Shown in pieces: positions 25,701 to 40,700 of a DNA stretch of 64,000 bases. The stretch's first letter is position 1; the number at the start of each line of letters is the position of its first letter. Both the position numbers and the translations under genes were made by a program. The notes beneath the pieces were generated by a model. That model searched no databases. It was not told the origin of the DNA and saw only the letters and a program-made list of their open reading frames with translations. Source of the DNA: Mytilus galloprovincialis (Eukaryota > Mollusca > Bivalvia > Mytilida > Mytilidae); assembly GCF_965363235.1 (NCBI RefSeq), contig NC_134841.1:63571078-63635077 (forward strand), read 5' to 3'.

Positions 25701-28700
25701 ATTTTAAAATCTTCAAACAATGCATATAATTTATGAAAGTAATATGATTTACTTTAAACACTTAACTAGTTCAATTTCACAAATAAATAGTATAGGTATA
25801 TCTAACAATAATGGCGTTCTCTAGGTCTGTTATAAGAAGTCAAGCTCCAGCTAAATGTGGAATATGTGATACTGATAGATCAATAAAGTGGAAGTGTATT
25901 GACTGTAGTAAATTACTGTGTAATCATTGCAAAGAAAAAGTACATCCAGAATTAAAAAACACAGAGAATCATCAAGTAGTTAACATCAAAGATGTGGGTG
26001 AAAAGACTGGTGTAGAACTGAAAATAAACAAACAATATCAAACTGAACTGTCTACAATAAGTCATTTGTCTTATAGTCATGATGATTCACTGTGGATACA
26101 TAGTTACAGAGATAAAGTATTACAGAGAGTAAAACCTGAAGGAACCAAACTGAACATACTATCCAGCTTTAATATTCGGGTCTTTGATATGGCTGTTACT
26201 CAATCAAATGATCTCCTAATATCTATAGGGGAATCAAGACTGATACAGATTAGTAGTAAAACAGGAACACTTTCAGACTCAGTATATAATGTGTCACCAT
26301 TCCTTGTTACATCAGTCCATGTTAACAGTGACAATAAATTTTTAGTAGGAGGTGTTGATCAAGAATATCCTAAACAAGGAAGAACAGTTGTAATACTAAT
26401 GAATCAAAATGGAGACCAAGAGAGAGTGTATGAACATGATCAACATAAACAACCTATATTCTCCTATCCCGGGATGTTAACCAGTACCAGAAATGGGAAT
26501 ATACATGTGGTGGATGTAGTAAGTGATGACAGATTTAGAGTAGTAGTGTTAGGACAGAGTGGTGATGTCATCAATATCTATACAGGAGACAAAGAGATCA
26601 ACAAGGATAAACCATTCAAACCAACAAACATAGTGACAACACCTAGAGACAATGTTATTGTAGCTAATTCAGGTCCTAATACCCTTCATATACTGAACAA
26701 TGCTGGTTTGCTAATGACATGTTATAAAACAAGTGACATAAACATAATGCTCCCAATGTCTCTTGCATTCTCTCCAACAGGACAACTCTGCATAGGATGT
26801 AGTAAATTAAAGGGCAGTAAAACCAAGGAGGCCAAGTTATATGAAGTGACCATATCAGGATGTTAAAACATTCACACATCATTTATATTCATATATAAAC
26901 TATGAACATTTTATGTCTGCTGGTAGTAACTTTACAAATTTGTCTCAAGTTTATATCTTTATGAAAACTGTCTAATAGATTGAATTATTGTGTGGGCCTC
27001 TTATTTGTTATGGAATTATATTAATCAGTGACAATATCTGGATGTTTAAACATTTCTTTAATGTTTACATTTTACATAAATATATCATGTATATAAACTA
27101 TTGCTATTGGCCAGGTGAGCTAATAAAAAGGAGAGAAAAAAAACAATGATGGGCAATAAAAAAACATAAGTTTATATAAAAAAGACTGACAATGACATAG
27201 TCATTAGATAGAGATTGAACAGCAATAGTTAGAGAACTTACATGCTGCAGAAGGGTCAATTTAAGTTTTTACTGTTTAATCAAGAAAGATTAAGACTATA
27301 TGAATATACATTGTACTAGTTTTACAGTATACTATATTGCAGATCTATTTAGGATCACTTGTACGCCTTTTGTCATTTAGGTTTAGGAAATAATTAGGAT
27401 TTATGTAGACTGTAGTGTAGTATGATACATGTGATAACAATGATAAGTATATACAATGTATTGTTTTGATTTATAATTTTTGGTTGTTAAACTTTTACTT
27501 AATTTTGGGGCACTCAGACCGCATACATTTCATGTATTCAATCTGACTTATGGCCGTATTAATTAATTAATCTGGTAATGGGAATACATAATTCATTAAT
27601 TCCCCAAAATTCTGTAGTTTTCATTTGTTTCCATGTACAGTACATGTACATTAATATCTGAATGGGCTATTAAATTTGTCTAGCAGTTTTGCTATCTTCA
27701 TCCACATCAATTTGAAGTAATGCTCTTCCGGCTCTTGTAGCACACTTGTCTTCCGGCTCTTGTAGTTCTGGGTACACCGAGTAGCATCTAACATTGCTTC
27801 CAGCTCTTGTAGCTAACTACACCAAGTTGACCGCTACACCGAGTTGAGCATTACTTCCATGTGCATTACTGACATTGTTATTACGGCTCTTGTAGCCTAA
27901 GCTACAGTGAGTAAACACCTACTCTTATGCTTTAAAAGCTTTCCAATAGCTGCTACACCAAGTTTAACTATGTCAGTAATTTAGAAATGCTGAGTCTGCC
28001 CCAAACCCAAATCAAGTATAAGTTTTTAGTTATTTTGTATTAAGAAGTTATGTAATATAGTATGATCTTTTTGACTAGAGTAATTTTGAGTGATTTATTG
28101 TGTATGTAAATATTTTGATATGTGTTTTATTAATAGAAATTATTAACTACTTTAGTTTTGTCTAATTATTACATTAGGGAGCGATATAATTAGAGAATCA
28201 GAATAGTAGTCGGCATCACTTTTCTTATTAATATACTAGTGGTAAGATCCGTCGTCAAACTATCCATACATGTAAATGTAGAAATTGGCATATGAGAAGC
28301 TGCACTCCCTTGCAAATATGGGGTATATGTCAATGCATAGGATGATACTAAGCAGAGTCTTTACAGTACTCAGTAACTGTTAGGCCTTATAGTAGATTAT
28401 ATGGCATCATTTTTGAGCTGTGCACACACTTGGTTCATCTTTATAGAGTTTTGTCTTAGGTTGTTTCTTGCTACTAGGCATATGTATATGCACTTGGTTT
28501 ATTGTCAAACTCTACAGAGCTCACAATGAGAAGTTACTTGCAGTACACTATGAACACTAAAACATCAGGAACATATACAACTATACATGTATGCTGATTG
28601 ATCTCAGAATTACGATACAACACTATTACTATATTTGTGTTACCATTCAAGGTGGGATAAGAATACAGTTGAAGGATCGAACTTGGATTTCTATTCAAAT

Positions 28701-31700
28701 TAGTATTTACAAAATAAATTAGAATTATAAGTTCAAGCATAAGTTTATAATTGCAATTCTATGATTAACCACTTTTCATTAAACAAAATACACCATCATC
28801 AGATAATATTGGTTTCATTTTAAGTCAATTTTTTTCAAAATGAAATAAATAAATTTTGTGTATTTACTGTCTTCTGATTGGTCATGTTGGTTAAAACATT
28901 TTACATAATCGCTTCATGAAGCATTCAATGTGAAGAGTCAACCTGATGCTCCACAAGGCGCAGCTTTATACGACAACAGAGGTAGAACCCTGAACAGTTG
29001 GGGCTAGTATGGACACAACATTTAACCTTGATACAGCTCTGAATTTGGATGGTGTTCAAAATTTTGACATCATATAGGTTTCTGACACTAATCAAATGTC
29101 AGTATCGTATGAAACTAATACGCAATACTGTGCTATTAGGATTTCTTCTTGAAGCTTCAAAAATTTGAAATTTGAGAAATTTTAAAGAAAAAAAAAATTG
29201 AACCCCTTAAAAAAATTGGACCCCCCCAAACTTTTTGAATCCCCCTTGAAGCAATTACCCCCCAACTTGATCCCAGCCTTTCCATTGTAGTATATGGAAC
29301 CTTGTAGTACCATTTCAGAGAGATCCATACACTTAAACACAAGTTATTGTCCAAAAACTACAAAAGTGCTTGTTTTTGGCCCCTTTTTGGTCATTAATCC
29401 CTATACTGTTGGCACATAACCCCCAAAATGAATTCAAACCTTCTACTTGTGGTATTAAACATTGTGGTACAATTTCAGAGCAATTGAAATACTTATAGAC
29501 AAGTTAATATCCTGAAAGAAGAAAAATGCTTGTTTTAGGTCCCTTTTGGGCCCCTAATTTCAAAAGGGTTGGGACCATTATCCCAAAAATTGATCCTTAC
29601 CTTCCTTTTGTTGTATTGAACCTTCTTGTTAAATTTCATAGATATCCATTGACTTAAACTAAAGTTATTGTACGGACGACGCAGACATCATACCATTATA
29701 TGATCCTATTATATGGTCATATAAAAAACCACAAGTTTTAAATTTTCAAAAATTCCAAGAAGTACCTTGATTATAGGAAATATAATTTCAAAACTGTCTA
29801 GCCATGTTTTATTCTAAGAGCTAGTGGTTATTTGACTCTTCTATAAGGATCATTTTGTAGCTTAAAAAGGATGGAATTGGTGAAAAATACAAATAAAATA
29901 TTTCTAAACTATCTTTTATTCAGCAGCAAGCAATTATTTAAAAGAAGATGAAAAGTAATTCATAATAATGCTTACATAGTCAAACCGAGTATGGTTTCTT
30001 TTTTATATTCTGGATCATCAGTAAATCTCTGAATATCAACACCTGAAATAATTTAACATACCGGTATGAAATAATTTAACATATGAAATAATTAACATAT
30101 ATCAAGTTGTATTCTGCAAACATTAACAATATTGTCTGAGAGGTTTTTTGTTAAATATTAGATATTCAGTTACTGCTTTTTTGAACAAATGCACTTGTTA
30201 TCTATTATTCTAATATGACGTGCTTCTTTCGCTTTGTAAACAACACCGTGATAAAATTCTCGATATATCTATACTTAGCGCAGACTCCAAGATGTACACA
30301 AATGGCTGTTTAAATATGCCTCCCACGTAAATCCACATGTATCGTAACCTATGTGTAAACGGTTGTGGATTTTCGCTGTGTCAACAATTACAATTGAATA
30401 AAACCCTACAAAACATTTATTCTGATTCTGACGCATAACAAAAAGAATTGACACATTAGAGAACGGAAAAATGGATAAAAACAAAATAAATTAAAATTCC
30501 GCGAAATTCCAGTAATGATTTTGGCGCATTAACGTCATTTCAAAACATGACGTTATACAAATGAAAACGTCAAAGCTGAAGGTTTTTCTATTGCGTTTAC
30601 CTTCTAAACTTGGATACAATTGCATTAAAATAAAGTATTGAGGTAGGTGTTGCTTGTTTTTTTGTTCTATTGCATTATTCGCACATTTACTAATTTCAGC
30701 AAGTCAACATTGCGGCTCCTTGGTTACAACATTTCAACAGTTAATTTAACGGTAGCTTACGATAAAAAATGCAAATGTTGGGTTTACTGAGAAGTAAAAA
30801 AAGTAATCACATTTTTTTTTAGCGGTTAGTTAAGAAATCATTCATGCAGGTTTATTAGATTCGTTTTACATTTATCGAACAGTGGGTAAAATAGAACAGC
30901 CACACACACGGTATACGCATCATCGCTTCAGTTTTTTAATGATCGTATTTGTCCTATTAGAATCGAAATAATTCATGGAAGCCATAGATTTGTTGTAAAT
31001 TTACACATGGCCTGGGCCGTGATATTCGTTAATTTTATCCCTCGCTAACGCTCAGGATAAAATTCGAATATCACGGCTCAGGCCATGTGTAAATTTCCAA
31101 CAAATCTATGGCTTCCATGAATTATTTCTTAAATTCACAAGAAATGTTTTCTCTTTCTTTTTGTATCATAATTATCTATATCATGGTGAATTTGTCAATA
31201 AAAAGTACAATAATATATAACTTGGACATGCAGAATATTTACCTTATCATTTAACATATCAAGACATTTTTGTCTTCTTCAAATTTTTGTTTGAATTATC
31301 AATTAATTTAACTCAATATTTCATGTTGGATACAAAATATACAAAGTCCTTGATTCAGTACTCAGGAGAAATTATACACCAATAATCTTTCAAATTCATA
31401 TAGGTAATTGGAAAATGTGATTTATTTTATCCAGAATCATATATCAAAATGTATTATTTAAACATACCGCTTCCAATCCTAACTAAAGTTCTGGCCTGAA
31501 TATAATCCTCAAACGATTCATAACACTTCTTTAATTTTTCTACCAGGTCAAGGACATCTTGAGGCCAGTCAAGGTCATCTCTATTAGTTACAAAGTTAAT
31601 AACTCTCTGGATCAGTTTGACAGGATCATTCCTGTACAGAGGACTGGTATCTGGAATGGCTGTAGGTTTGACAGAGGCATATATTTGTAAAGCATAGTAA

Positions 31701-34700
31701 TACAAGGTCAACTGCTGGGTTATGGCTGTTTTAGGGAAATCATCAAAAAACTTCTCCACATCTTTAGTCTGAAAACAAAATATTCAAAGTATAAGTCTAT
31801 CCTTCCTTTTAACCTTCAGATAAGCAATGTAAATTGACATTATATACCATCTCCTCGGAAATTTTTTTTTCTTTTTCTTAAAACTTGAGTTTTATTAACA
31901 TATTTCTTTTAAATTATAGTTAATCTAATTTTGTCCTTTTGGCAGTATCATAATACATTGTACATTAGAAAACCATATAGATGTACCATAACAGAAACTA
32001 TTTTTAATCTAATCAAAGAGCAGATTGCACTGAGGGATACGATTGCCATTGTTTTTATTGATAGATCATACATATGATTATTATGGATAATATTATTTTC
32101 AAAACTAATTTTATTCAACTGCACATCTAAAATGTACGTAATCTGAAGTTACAAAATAGCCAATCCTGGATACAAGTGTATGAACGGTGTACTCATTGTG
32201 TTTAATTTTTGTACTATCAATTCCAAGTTTACCTTCCACAGCAGTCACAGCAAAGACTCAGAGTGAGAGAAGGTATTTCACTTCGTAAGTTCAATCCCTT
32301 TGTTTGTGTTTACCTTTTAAAGCAAGACAATCATAAGAATCTGAGAAGTTCCTTAATGTTTAGAATAAAACGATTGATGTGAGGGCAATGCCCTGAGCCA
32401 CTGGTATAAGTCTACAGATTGCTTGAAAGCAATCATATCCCTAAAACTATAAAGCATAATCAAAGTATAATGAAACTAAAGATACATACTACAAATTTCT
32501 TACATCTTTAGGTTTTTGAGTTCACAGTGCATGGTATTTTTTCTGCCATGATAAAAACTTGTTAAGTATATCTGTTTACCATAAAATGGTAAATCAACTC
32601 AATTTAAAAGATGTTAAAATTCTAAAGCTCACTAAATATGCTCTTGAGGGAAAAAAATTTATCTTAACTTACATCTGGTAATGCTAATAGATATGCTAAG
32701 CCTAGTGAACTATCTACTGGAAACTTTGTTTTGGCTAGCTCTAGCAAAACTGAAATATAAGATGTAACAATTTATTGATATAAAAACTTTTTATACATTA
32801 AAAAATGTCATACAATAACTCAAGTATGAAGAGATAGTTAAGGATCTTAAAAGCAGACATTTTCATTTTCTTTGTTGAAAAATGCAACTTTAACTTTACA
32901 TTGATCATTTATGTTGCTTTTGAAATATTTTGTTTTCCATTGTAATTGACATTTCTTATATTGATCTTGTACAAAATTAAATTGTTTTAGAACTATTACT
33001 ATTTTTCAAACTTTATGTGTTAGAAGGTGTTTTAATACACCTTATCGCTATTTGTCCGCCATTACTGGATATCACACAGGTTCCCTTAAAATTATGACGT
33101 CATAAAACAAAATAGCTGACGCCACAATGAAAAAGTGATTGTTGTATGCATCAAAAGTTCAAGCATCCGGGTCAGCCGGGATTAGCAATAAGGAGTATTG
33201 ATATCCTAGATTAAGAAAAAAACAATTTGAATAACATTTAAACCTAAATACACAATCGTAATGTTCTTATATCAGTTTACTAAAAAAATTTAACATATTG
33301 CAAAAGGAAATGAATAAAGATGTAGGGAACACATCAATGATATAATTGTTTCCCTATTTTATCTAGCTTACCTTCAGGTGATGATTGAGTAGTCTCCCCT
33401 TCTGTTAACATTTCCTCCAGTTTAGCTGTTCTTAGTATGTTTTCACTTAAAGCTGTGGGACTACAAGCAGATTTACCCCTTGCATAATCTACAACAGCCT
33501 GAAAAATATACCCCTACATGTAAGGCTTGCAAAATGTATGAATATCTACCCAAAAAACACTTAGTGCATATGTAAAAAGATTTGTAAAATTGTCTCTGCA
33601 TCTCAATCAATATTGGATACATTTAAGAGCCTGAATTTTTGTTCATCATTGCATAAAAAATGAATTCATTATCACTGGACTAGTATATATTTGTTTAGGG
33701 GCCAGCTGAAGGACGCCTCCGGGTGCGGGAATTTCTCGCTACATTGAAGACCTGTTGGTGACCCTCTGCTGTTGTTTTTTATTTGGTCGGGTTGTTGTCT
33801 CTTTGACACATTCCCCATTTCCATTCTCAATTTTATCACATAGAGAAGAAAATTTAAAAAAAAAAAACAATTCAACAGAAGACATATAACAAACCATCAA
33901 TTTCCAAATTTTCCTCAAGAGAAATCTCTAAATTCAAAAGCTTGACATGTTTGAGAGAAAAACATATTTATATATTTGATAAGTTTAAAGTGCAAACAAA
34001 TCCATCTACATATTAAAAGCATCATTCTTATCAATTTACTACCACTGGCATCAAAAATGTGAATAAGTAATCTAAGTAAAGGAAAGATCATGTGAGCCAT
34101 AGATTTGTTAACATTTTCACATGGCCATGACAGTAATATTTCTTATTTTATCACAAATTAGGAACCCACTTTTGCGGCCTACTTGCTTACTAGCCAAACA
34201 TTACTATACTATAAGCTGGCCAAAAAATTATGATTCTATGTAAAATAATATTAAGTCTTTAATACTGCTAAGATCCAAAAACTTACATAATCAGGATGAC
34301 TTGATGAAATAAATTCTTCATAAAATGGATGACATCCTTGCTTCTCAAACTTGTCATTATCATATACAACTGTCTCAGAAACTTGTCGTCTGGTTGGTTG
34401 TTTCAATGATTTAATTGTTTTTTGCCACCATTTTGTATCTGCAACTGTTGACAACACAGCTTTTGTTGTCTTGGTTGTGGAGGACAGAATCTCTGTTGTA
34501 TGCTGCAGAGCAGCCGTTGCTGACAGTGGCGCCCTCTCAGATGATTTGTCATCAACTTCCATGTCAGTGTGAATAGTGCTGTATAACATCTACAATAAAT
34601 ACAAGATATTGAAATAATTTATCAGAATGAATCTCAGTCTAAGGCAAATATACTTATACTTTCACCATAATAGTAGGGGTTGAAGGTCAATTTTCGGGAC

Positions 34701-37700
34701 ATTTATGATTGGGCATTTATTCTATAGGAATTCTAGAATAACACTCATCAGGAAACTGCTGTAATGATTGATTTTTCAAAATCCAAGGAATGAATAGTTT
34801 AGTGTTTCAGTTATGATATTCAATATTTACCTTTTCCAGATGACATCCCTTCCTACCCCCTTTAAGATATACATCTTTCCTAAGTCAAATGAGTATACAT
34901 TTATTCCCCTTTATCTAACAACTTTCCACACTTTTGTAGAGGTATGGATCATAATCAAAATTTAATGAAATAGCACATAGAAATAATTCCTTCCTGATAC
35001 TTGGATACTCGTACTAAATTTTGCAAGAACATATTTTTAAAAAAAAAACTATTCTAATAATTGAAAATATTTTCACCATCTACATCTCTGTATTTTAAAT
35101 CAAATTATGGTTTTTGTAAATACAAAAAAATTTAAACTGAAGCTTAAATGCAAGGATTATATACATCTACAAAGTATCAAATAGTAAAATATGATTCAAC
35201 ATCTTAAATTCAATGCTGCACAAATCTTCAATGTGTTTTAAAATACATGTACCAAAACAGTAGCTGAGTAACCACTTTGTAAAACTTGTATTCCTTTCCT
35301 TGAAAGAGGCAAGGGAATTATTATAGTACCTGAGTTTCTAGGACAGCCTTGGCCTGTAGTATTGGTTCTATCATATCTGCTGGACAATATGCTAATGAAA
35401 ATGACAACAAATCTGCCCTACAAAGTAAATCAAATTCAGTTATTTTTGCCACTAAACTGTATTAAATGACAGTTATTTTCAATTTAAAAAGTTACAAAGG
35501 GTCATAACTCTAGCAAAATATAGTAAATCAGCATGCAATATTGACATGTATTATTTTTAAATTTGCAAAGGGGATAACTCTAGCAGAATCAAGTAAATCA
35601 GCTTGTAAAATTCACATGCATTCCTCTGGATAGCTGTAACCAATTAAAATAGGTTTCATATCAATTACGTTCAAGATAGATGGAAATGTGAAAAAATGTG
35701 AACATCCTCTCTGGAAATAAACAAAACAAACTAAAATAAAAGTCCTGAATCATTGAATGGAAGTTTACCTTTACATTATCAGGGCATGGTGCCACTTTTA
35801 ACACAACATATATTAAACTAACTTGGCTGATATGTCTTTAAAATCTTCAAAGCTGGCTAGATCTACACAGACATCCCACACTGGACCATGCATTCTTTCA
35901 ATTAAATCCTGGCATACTTCATAGGCAAAACTACAATCATGAGCCTGAAATATCCCAATAAAAAGTACAGTATAATGTTCTTAAGTTTTAAATGTAAAGT
36001 CTGGGTCTAGATAGTAATGTAAAGTTTTCATAAATGCCAACTTTGAAAATCACCATTGAGGTTTTAGTGTGTGACAAAAATTGCAAAATTGCAAAATTTG
36101 TTGCGTGAGCTGTTTTATGCTCTTGCAAAAATGCTATTCCTATTTTTCTTTGTTTTATGTAACCTTTTTATTCTCTTAATGAAACTTTAATGCTTCACAA
36201 AATATCAATCATCTAAACAAATACTTTAAGTGGATGTGTAAGCATGACAATTTTCAAGTTTGGGTTATTTTTGCTTTTTTCTTTTTTCTTTTTTCATGGT
36301 AAAAATAAAAATATCCGACTACAATATTGATGTGATGGGCAAACTTATCATCATTTCAAAACATATTGTGTGTGATGATAAAAGCAACATTGTAAAATAT
36401 CTTAAGTTAAAAGGCTATATAAATACCTTGACAGCACCTCTAGCAATCAAATGGAGAACTTTTCCTTCCCGCAAACTGTTGTTTCCTTTCTCAATTTTCA
36501 GCAAATGACTTAACCGCATTAACTGAAAATAAATATAAATTCAAGCATATAATCGAGTATTTAACATAAAGCAGAACAAATGATTTACAGCCGATTGCAT
36601 TGAGTGTGTATGTAAAGATAATATTTTTGGTTAGCTTACTTGCTAAGTGATTATTAAGTAAGGTATATTACCCTCTTTTGGAAGTAGTCTAGTCCGACAG
36701 ACAGACAGATCGGTTATCTGTTGGAATAGTCTATCTTAAATGAGGGTTGATTACCTAATCTAATAATGACTTCACCGTTCAGCTAGCAAGCAAGCTAACA
36801 AAAGATATTACCTTTACCTACACACTCAATGCAATCGGCTGTAAATAAGATGGAGACTTTCCTCTATACATCTTTATTGCTGTATTTTTATCATATAAAT
36901 AAATGTTACATCTGACTCTTCGTTTATTATCAAAGAATAAATATGTACTCTTAACTTATTTATTAAATCACTTTTGGATGTGTAAAGTTAAAATATATAA
37001 ATTATACAAAGGGTTAATTAGCCAACACCCCAACAATATGTTACCAAACAGATAAACAGCTAAAGCGGAATCCGTTCAAATTAATTTTCTCCCGATGAAG
37101 TATTGTTGCTGCTACAGCACATTTTAGTGTAGCCCATTTTCAAATACTGTTTAATTCACTCATTATATTAAATACTGAGGATTAAATTTTTTTCATTGGT
37201 ACAAACTTACATTGATTGAAAGTATTTGATTTTGTGGTTTTTTAAAAGTTTGCACACCAGGCAATAGGAAATACATTAATTCATGGTTCATCTAGCCCCA
37301 TGAAATCCATCAAAAAGTACTCCATAAATAATAATGAATCTACAATATTGAATGATTTTGTGCCAAAATAACCTTTCCTTGTCATATGAATCAAATTTCA
37401 TAGTGATACAAGAAGACATCATTGCAAACATACCTTTTTCTGTTGTTTGTATGATGTATCTCTGGTACTAAGACATTTCTCAATCAATTCTATTCTATCT
37501 TTAGTCTGTCTCACTACAATAAATATAACAAAACTCTTTAAAACAGAATTTAGTGTAATCACACTGTCATTGTATATTATATGATTGATATAATAGAATT
37601 CAATTTACAACAGATGCTTCTCATTTGAAAATCTTTCAAAAAAATCTTTTTTTAAAAATGAGCTTCAATTAAGTAAAAATGATGACATATTTTTCTGTTT

Positions 37701-40700
37701 ACCTTTATAAAGAATTATATTTTCTGTTATGATTTCAAACAGTAATGTTGTCTTTTGCAAATCTAGATTTAGTATCTTTAATGATGATCTTAGACCAAGT
37801 CACTTGAATACGGATAAGGATCTTCTGCTTTTTATTTACGACCATATGTATAGTAATTTGTCTGTATATCATTGACAAACCATTATCTATTATCAATTAC
37901 CTTGTGCTGGTATAATTGATACACCAAAATCGTCCAACATAGCAAGAGAGTTTATCAAATCCAGTTCTTCTTGTATCAAAGTAGGTGTGTCTCTTATCAA
38001 ATTTAAGCATATCCTGCAATACAAAATATTTCGATTTAGAAATATTCTTTTAAATTACAAAAAATGTATTGTGGATTCATTATTGTTAGGGACGACATCA
38101 AAAGTTCAATGTAGGATAAAAAACTTAATTCACATAGTTTTTTCACTGACCCCCACCCCCCTTTTAACTTAATTTGGGAAAAAAAAATTTACAAATAGGG
38201 ATGTATGTAAAAATCGATTTTAGAGATATAAAACTTGCAGAATTTTAACCCCCCACCCCCAAACTATTTGATTTAAGGTTTTTATCCTACATCGATCTTT
38301 TGATGTCGTCCCTTAGTGAGATTCCAATTTTTGTGGCTTTCGTCTGTACCAGTAAAACAGAAATGCAAATGTTTTAATGACCAACATATTTTCTAGAGGC
38401 TTGTATGCAGACTTTTGTAAAACCACAAAATCATATATCCACAGAAAAACTATTTTTTCCTTTCATTCATGCAAAATTAGAATTCAGAAAAATTAATAGA
38501 TACACAGTAAACAAATCTATCTTTGGTGGTTAAAAATTGAGATACATGTAGCCAACATTTGAACTTAAAAGTAGATAAATGTGTTCTGTCCTCACTATAA
38601 ACACAACTTATTTGTGTTAATTGTATTGTGTAATTCTTAAATAAATCAAGTATCTCCCAGTTATCATTACCCTTGAAATTATAACACACCGAATCAATGG
38701 CAAAATCAAATCAAATTATGCACTATTTCTTTCAACAGTTTTGTTTAGTTTAAAATTATACAAAAACAAGAATGTGTCCATAGTACATGGATGCCCCACT
38801 CGCACTATCATTTTCTATGTTTAGTGGACTGTGTAATTGGGTTAAAAACTCTAATTTGGCATTTAAATTTGAAAGATCATATCATAGGGAACATGTATAT
38901 TAAGTTTCAAGTTGATTGGACTTCAACTTTATCAAAAACTACCTTGACCAAAAACTTTAACCTGAAACTTGCACTATCATTTTCTATGTTCAGTGGACGA
39001 TGAAATTGAGGTCAAAACTCTAATTTGGCATTAAAATTAGAAAGATCATATCTTGGGCACATGTATATTAAGTTTCAAGTTGATTGGACTTTAAGTTCAT
39101 CAAAAACTACCTTGACCAAAAACTTTAACCTGAAGCGGGACGAAAGGACGAACAGACGAACGAAAGAACAGCAAATGGACGGATGCACAGACCAGAAAAC
39201 ATAATGCCCCTCTACTATCTTAAGTGGGGCATAAAAACTATGATGAAATCAAAGGTAGAAGATCTTTTAATATTTAGTGAGATCAAAATTTGTTTAGTAT
39301 ATGATTGATTGATTGTTGAAGTTTAACACAACTGTTAGCACAATCAGCTATATCATGGCAGCCATATTTTATTGGAAGAAGAGACCAGAGTGCTTGAAGA
39401 GAACATTGACCTTTGACAGGAAAATTATCAATCCTAGTCAATCATAGGGTTTGAACTTGTAACCTCAATGTTGGAAGGCCAGTGATTGCTTTAGATGAAC
39501 AAGTAAGACAACTCTGAGGTCACTGGTGTTATATATATGAACAATTGTAAAATTTACCTGGCAAGATCTATGCATGGATCTTTCATATCTGTAGAAGAAT
39601 CAAAATACTCCTGTGCTGATGAGATGACTAGCTGTATGGCTCGTTTATATGACACCTTTAAATTCTTTGTGTAAGATTGAGTAGGAAGACTCTCATTATT
39701 ACTTCTTTCTATGTACTCGCCTGCTAAAGTTATGCTCTCTCTTCTGCCAGAACACAGCAAGCTTTCAGTGAATATCTGAAAAAGAAGGTGGCGCTTTTAA
39801 ATTACAAATTCAGAGTTAATGTTTCTTTTATAAAGCATCGTTGGAAACAACCTAATAAAAAAATTGTTAAGTCAAGATTTAAGGGTTTCAATTATATTTT
39901 TTTATGGCAAACACGAGGATGTTTTCTTTTGAAATTATATCATATTTTTAAAAGATTTCTCAATATTGAGCAGCTAATATAAAAAAAGAAAATGTGGTAT
40001 GATTGCCAATGAGACAACTATCCACAAAAGACAGTCGAAGAACTCTTATAAAAACTATATTGAACAGCCCGACAAACCATTTCAAAATTATTACTATGCT
40101 TTAAAAAATGTCATGATGGTAATCCAAGGTAAATATCTTTGAAAAACAAAATACTTTACACAAATTCTGTTTTAATAAATGTAAATAATGAAGAAAATAT
40201 ATATTTAATAATCAATAGTAAAAGTTCACCCTAACAACTTATAGAACTATACCATTCACCTACTTCATGACACAGACCAGACGACAGACATCTGTACACC
40301 TGATTTTGTAACTGTATCACATCATCATGTAACTTTCTCCATGCAATTTCTGATAATGGTTCACTTCTGTCAATCAAAATCAAAAATAAAAATTTCAGAA
40401 AACTACACAAACATAATTCAAGCTATCAATTAAAAGGAATTTTACGTTTCAGAATATGAATACATTTTGACTTAATGAAAATTAAGATCTGTAATTTCAA
40501 ATTTGAGGTTCCATCTATTTACTAATGTATTCAAATTTTTATACATCAATTTTGGTATATACATTTGTATAAGATTGTACCTGATAAAGCCAGAAAAACT
40601 TTGCATGCACTGAATCAAATTATAAAATATTATCGCTGTGTCTGTTTTCTAAAAAGTATGAAGGTATGATTTTTTCAAGGACATATGCCATGCTATAAAA

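Noticed and set aside
26676-26882. Minus-strand 68-codon frame
   Set aside because: Shadow of the end of the 351-aa B-box gene.
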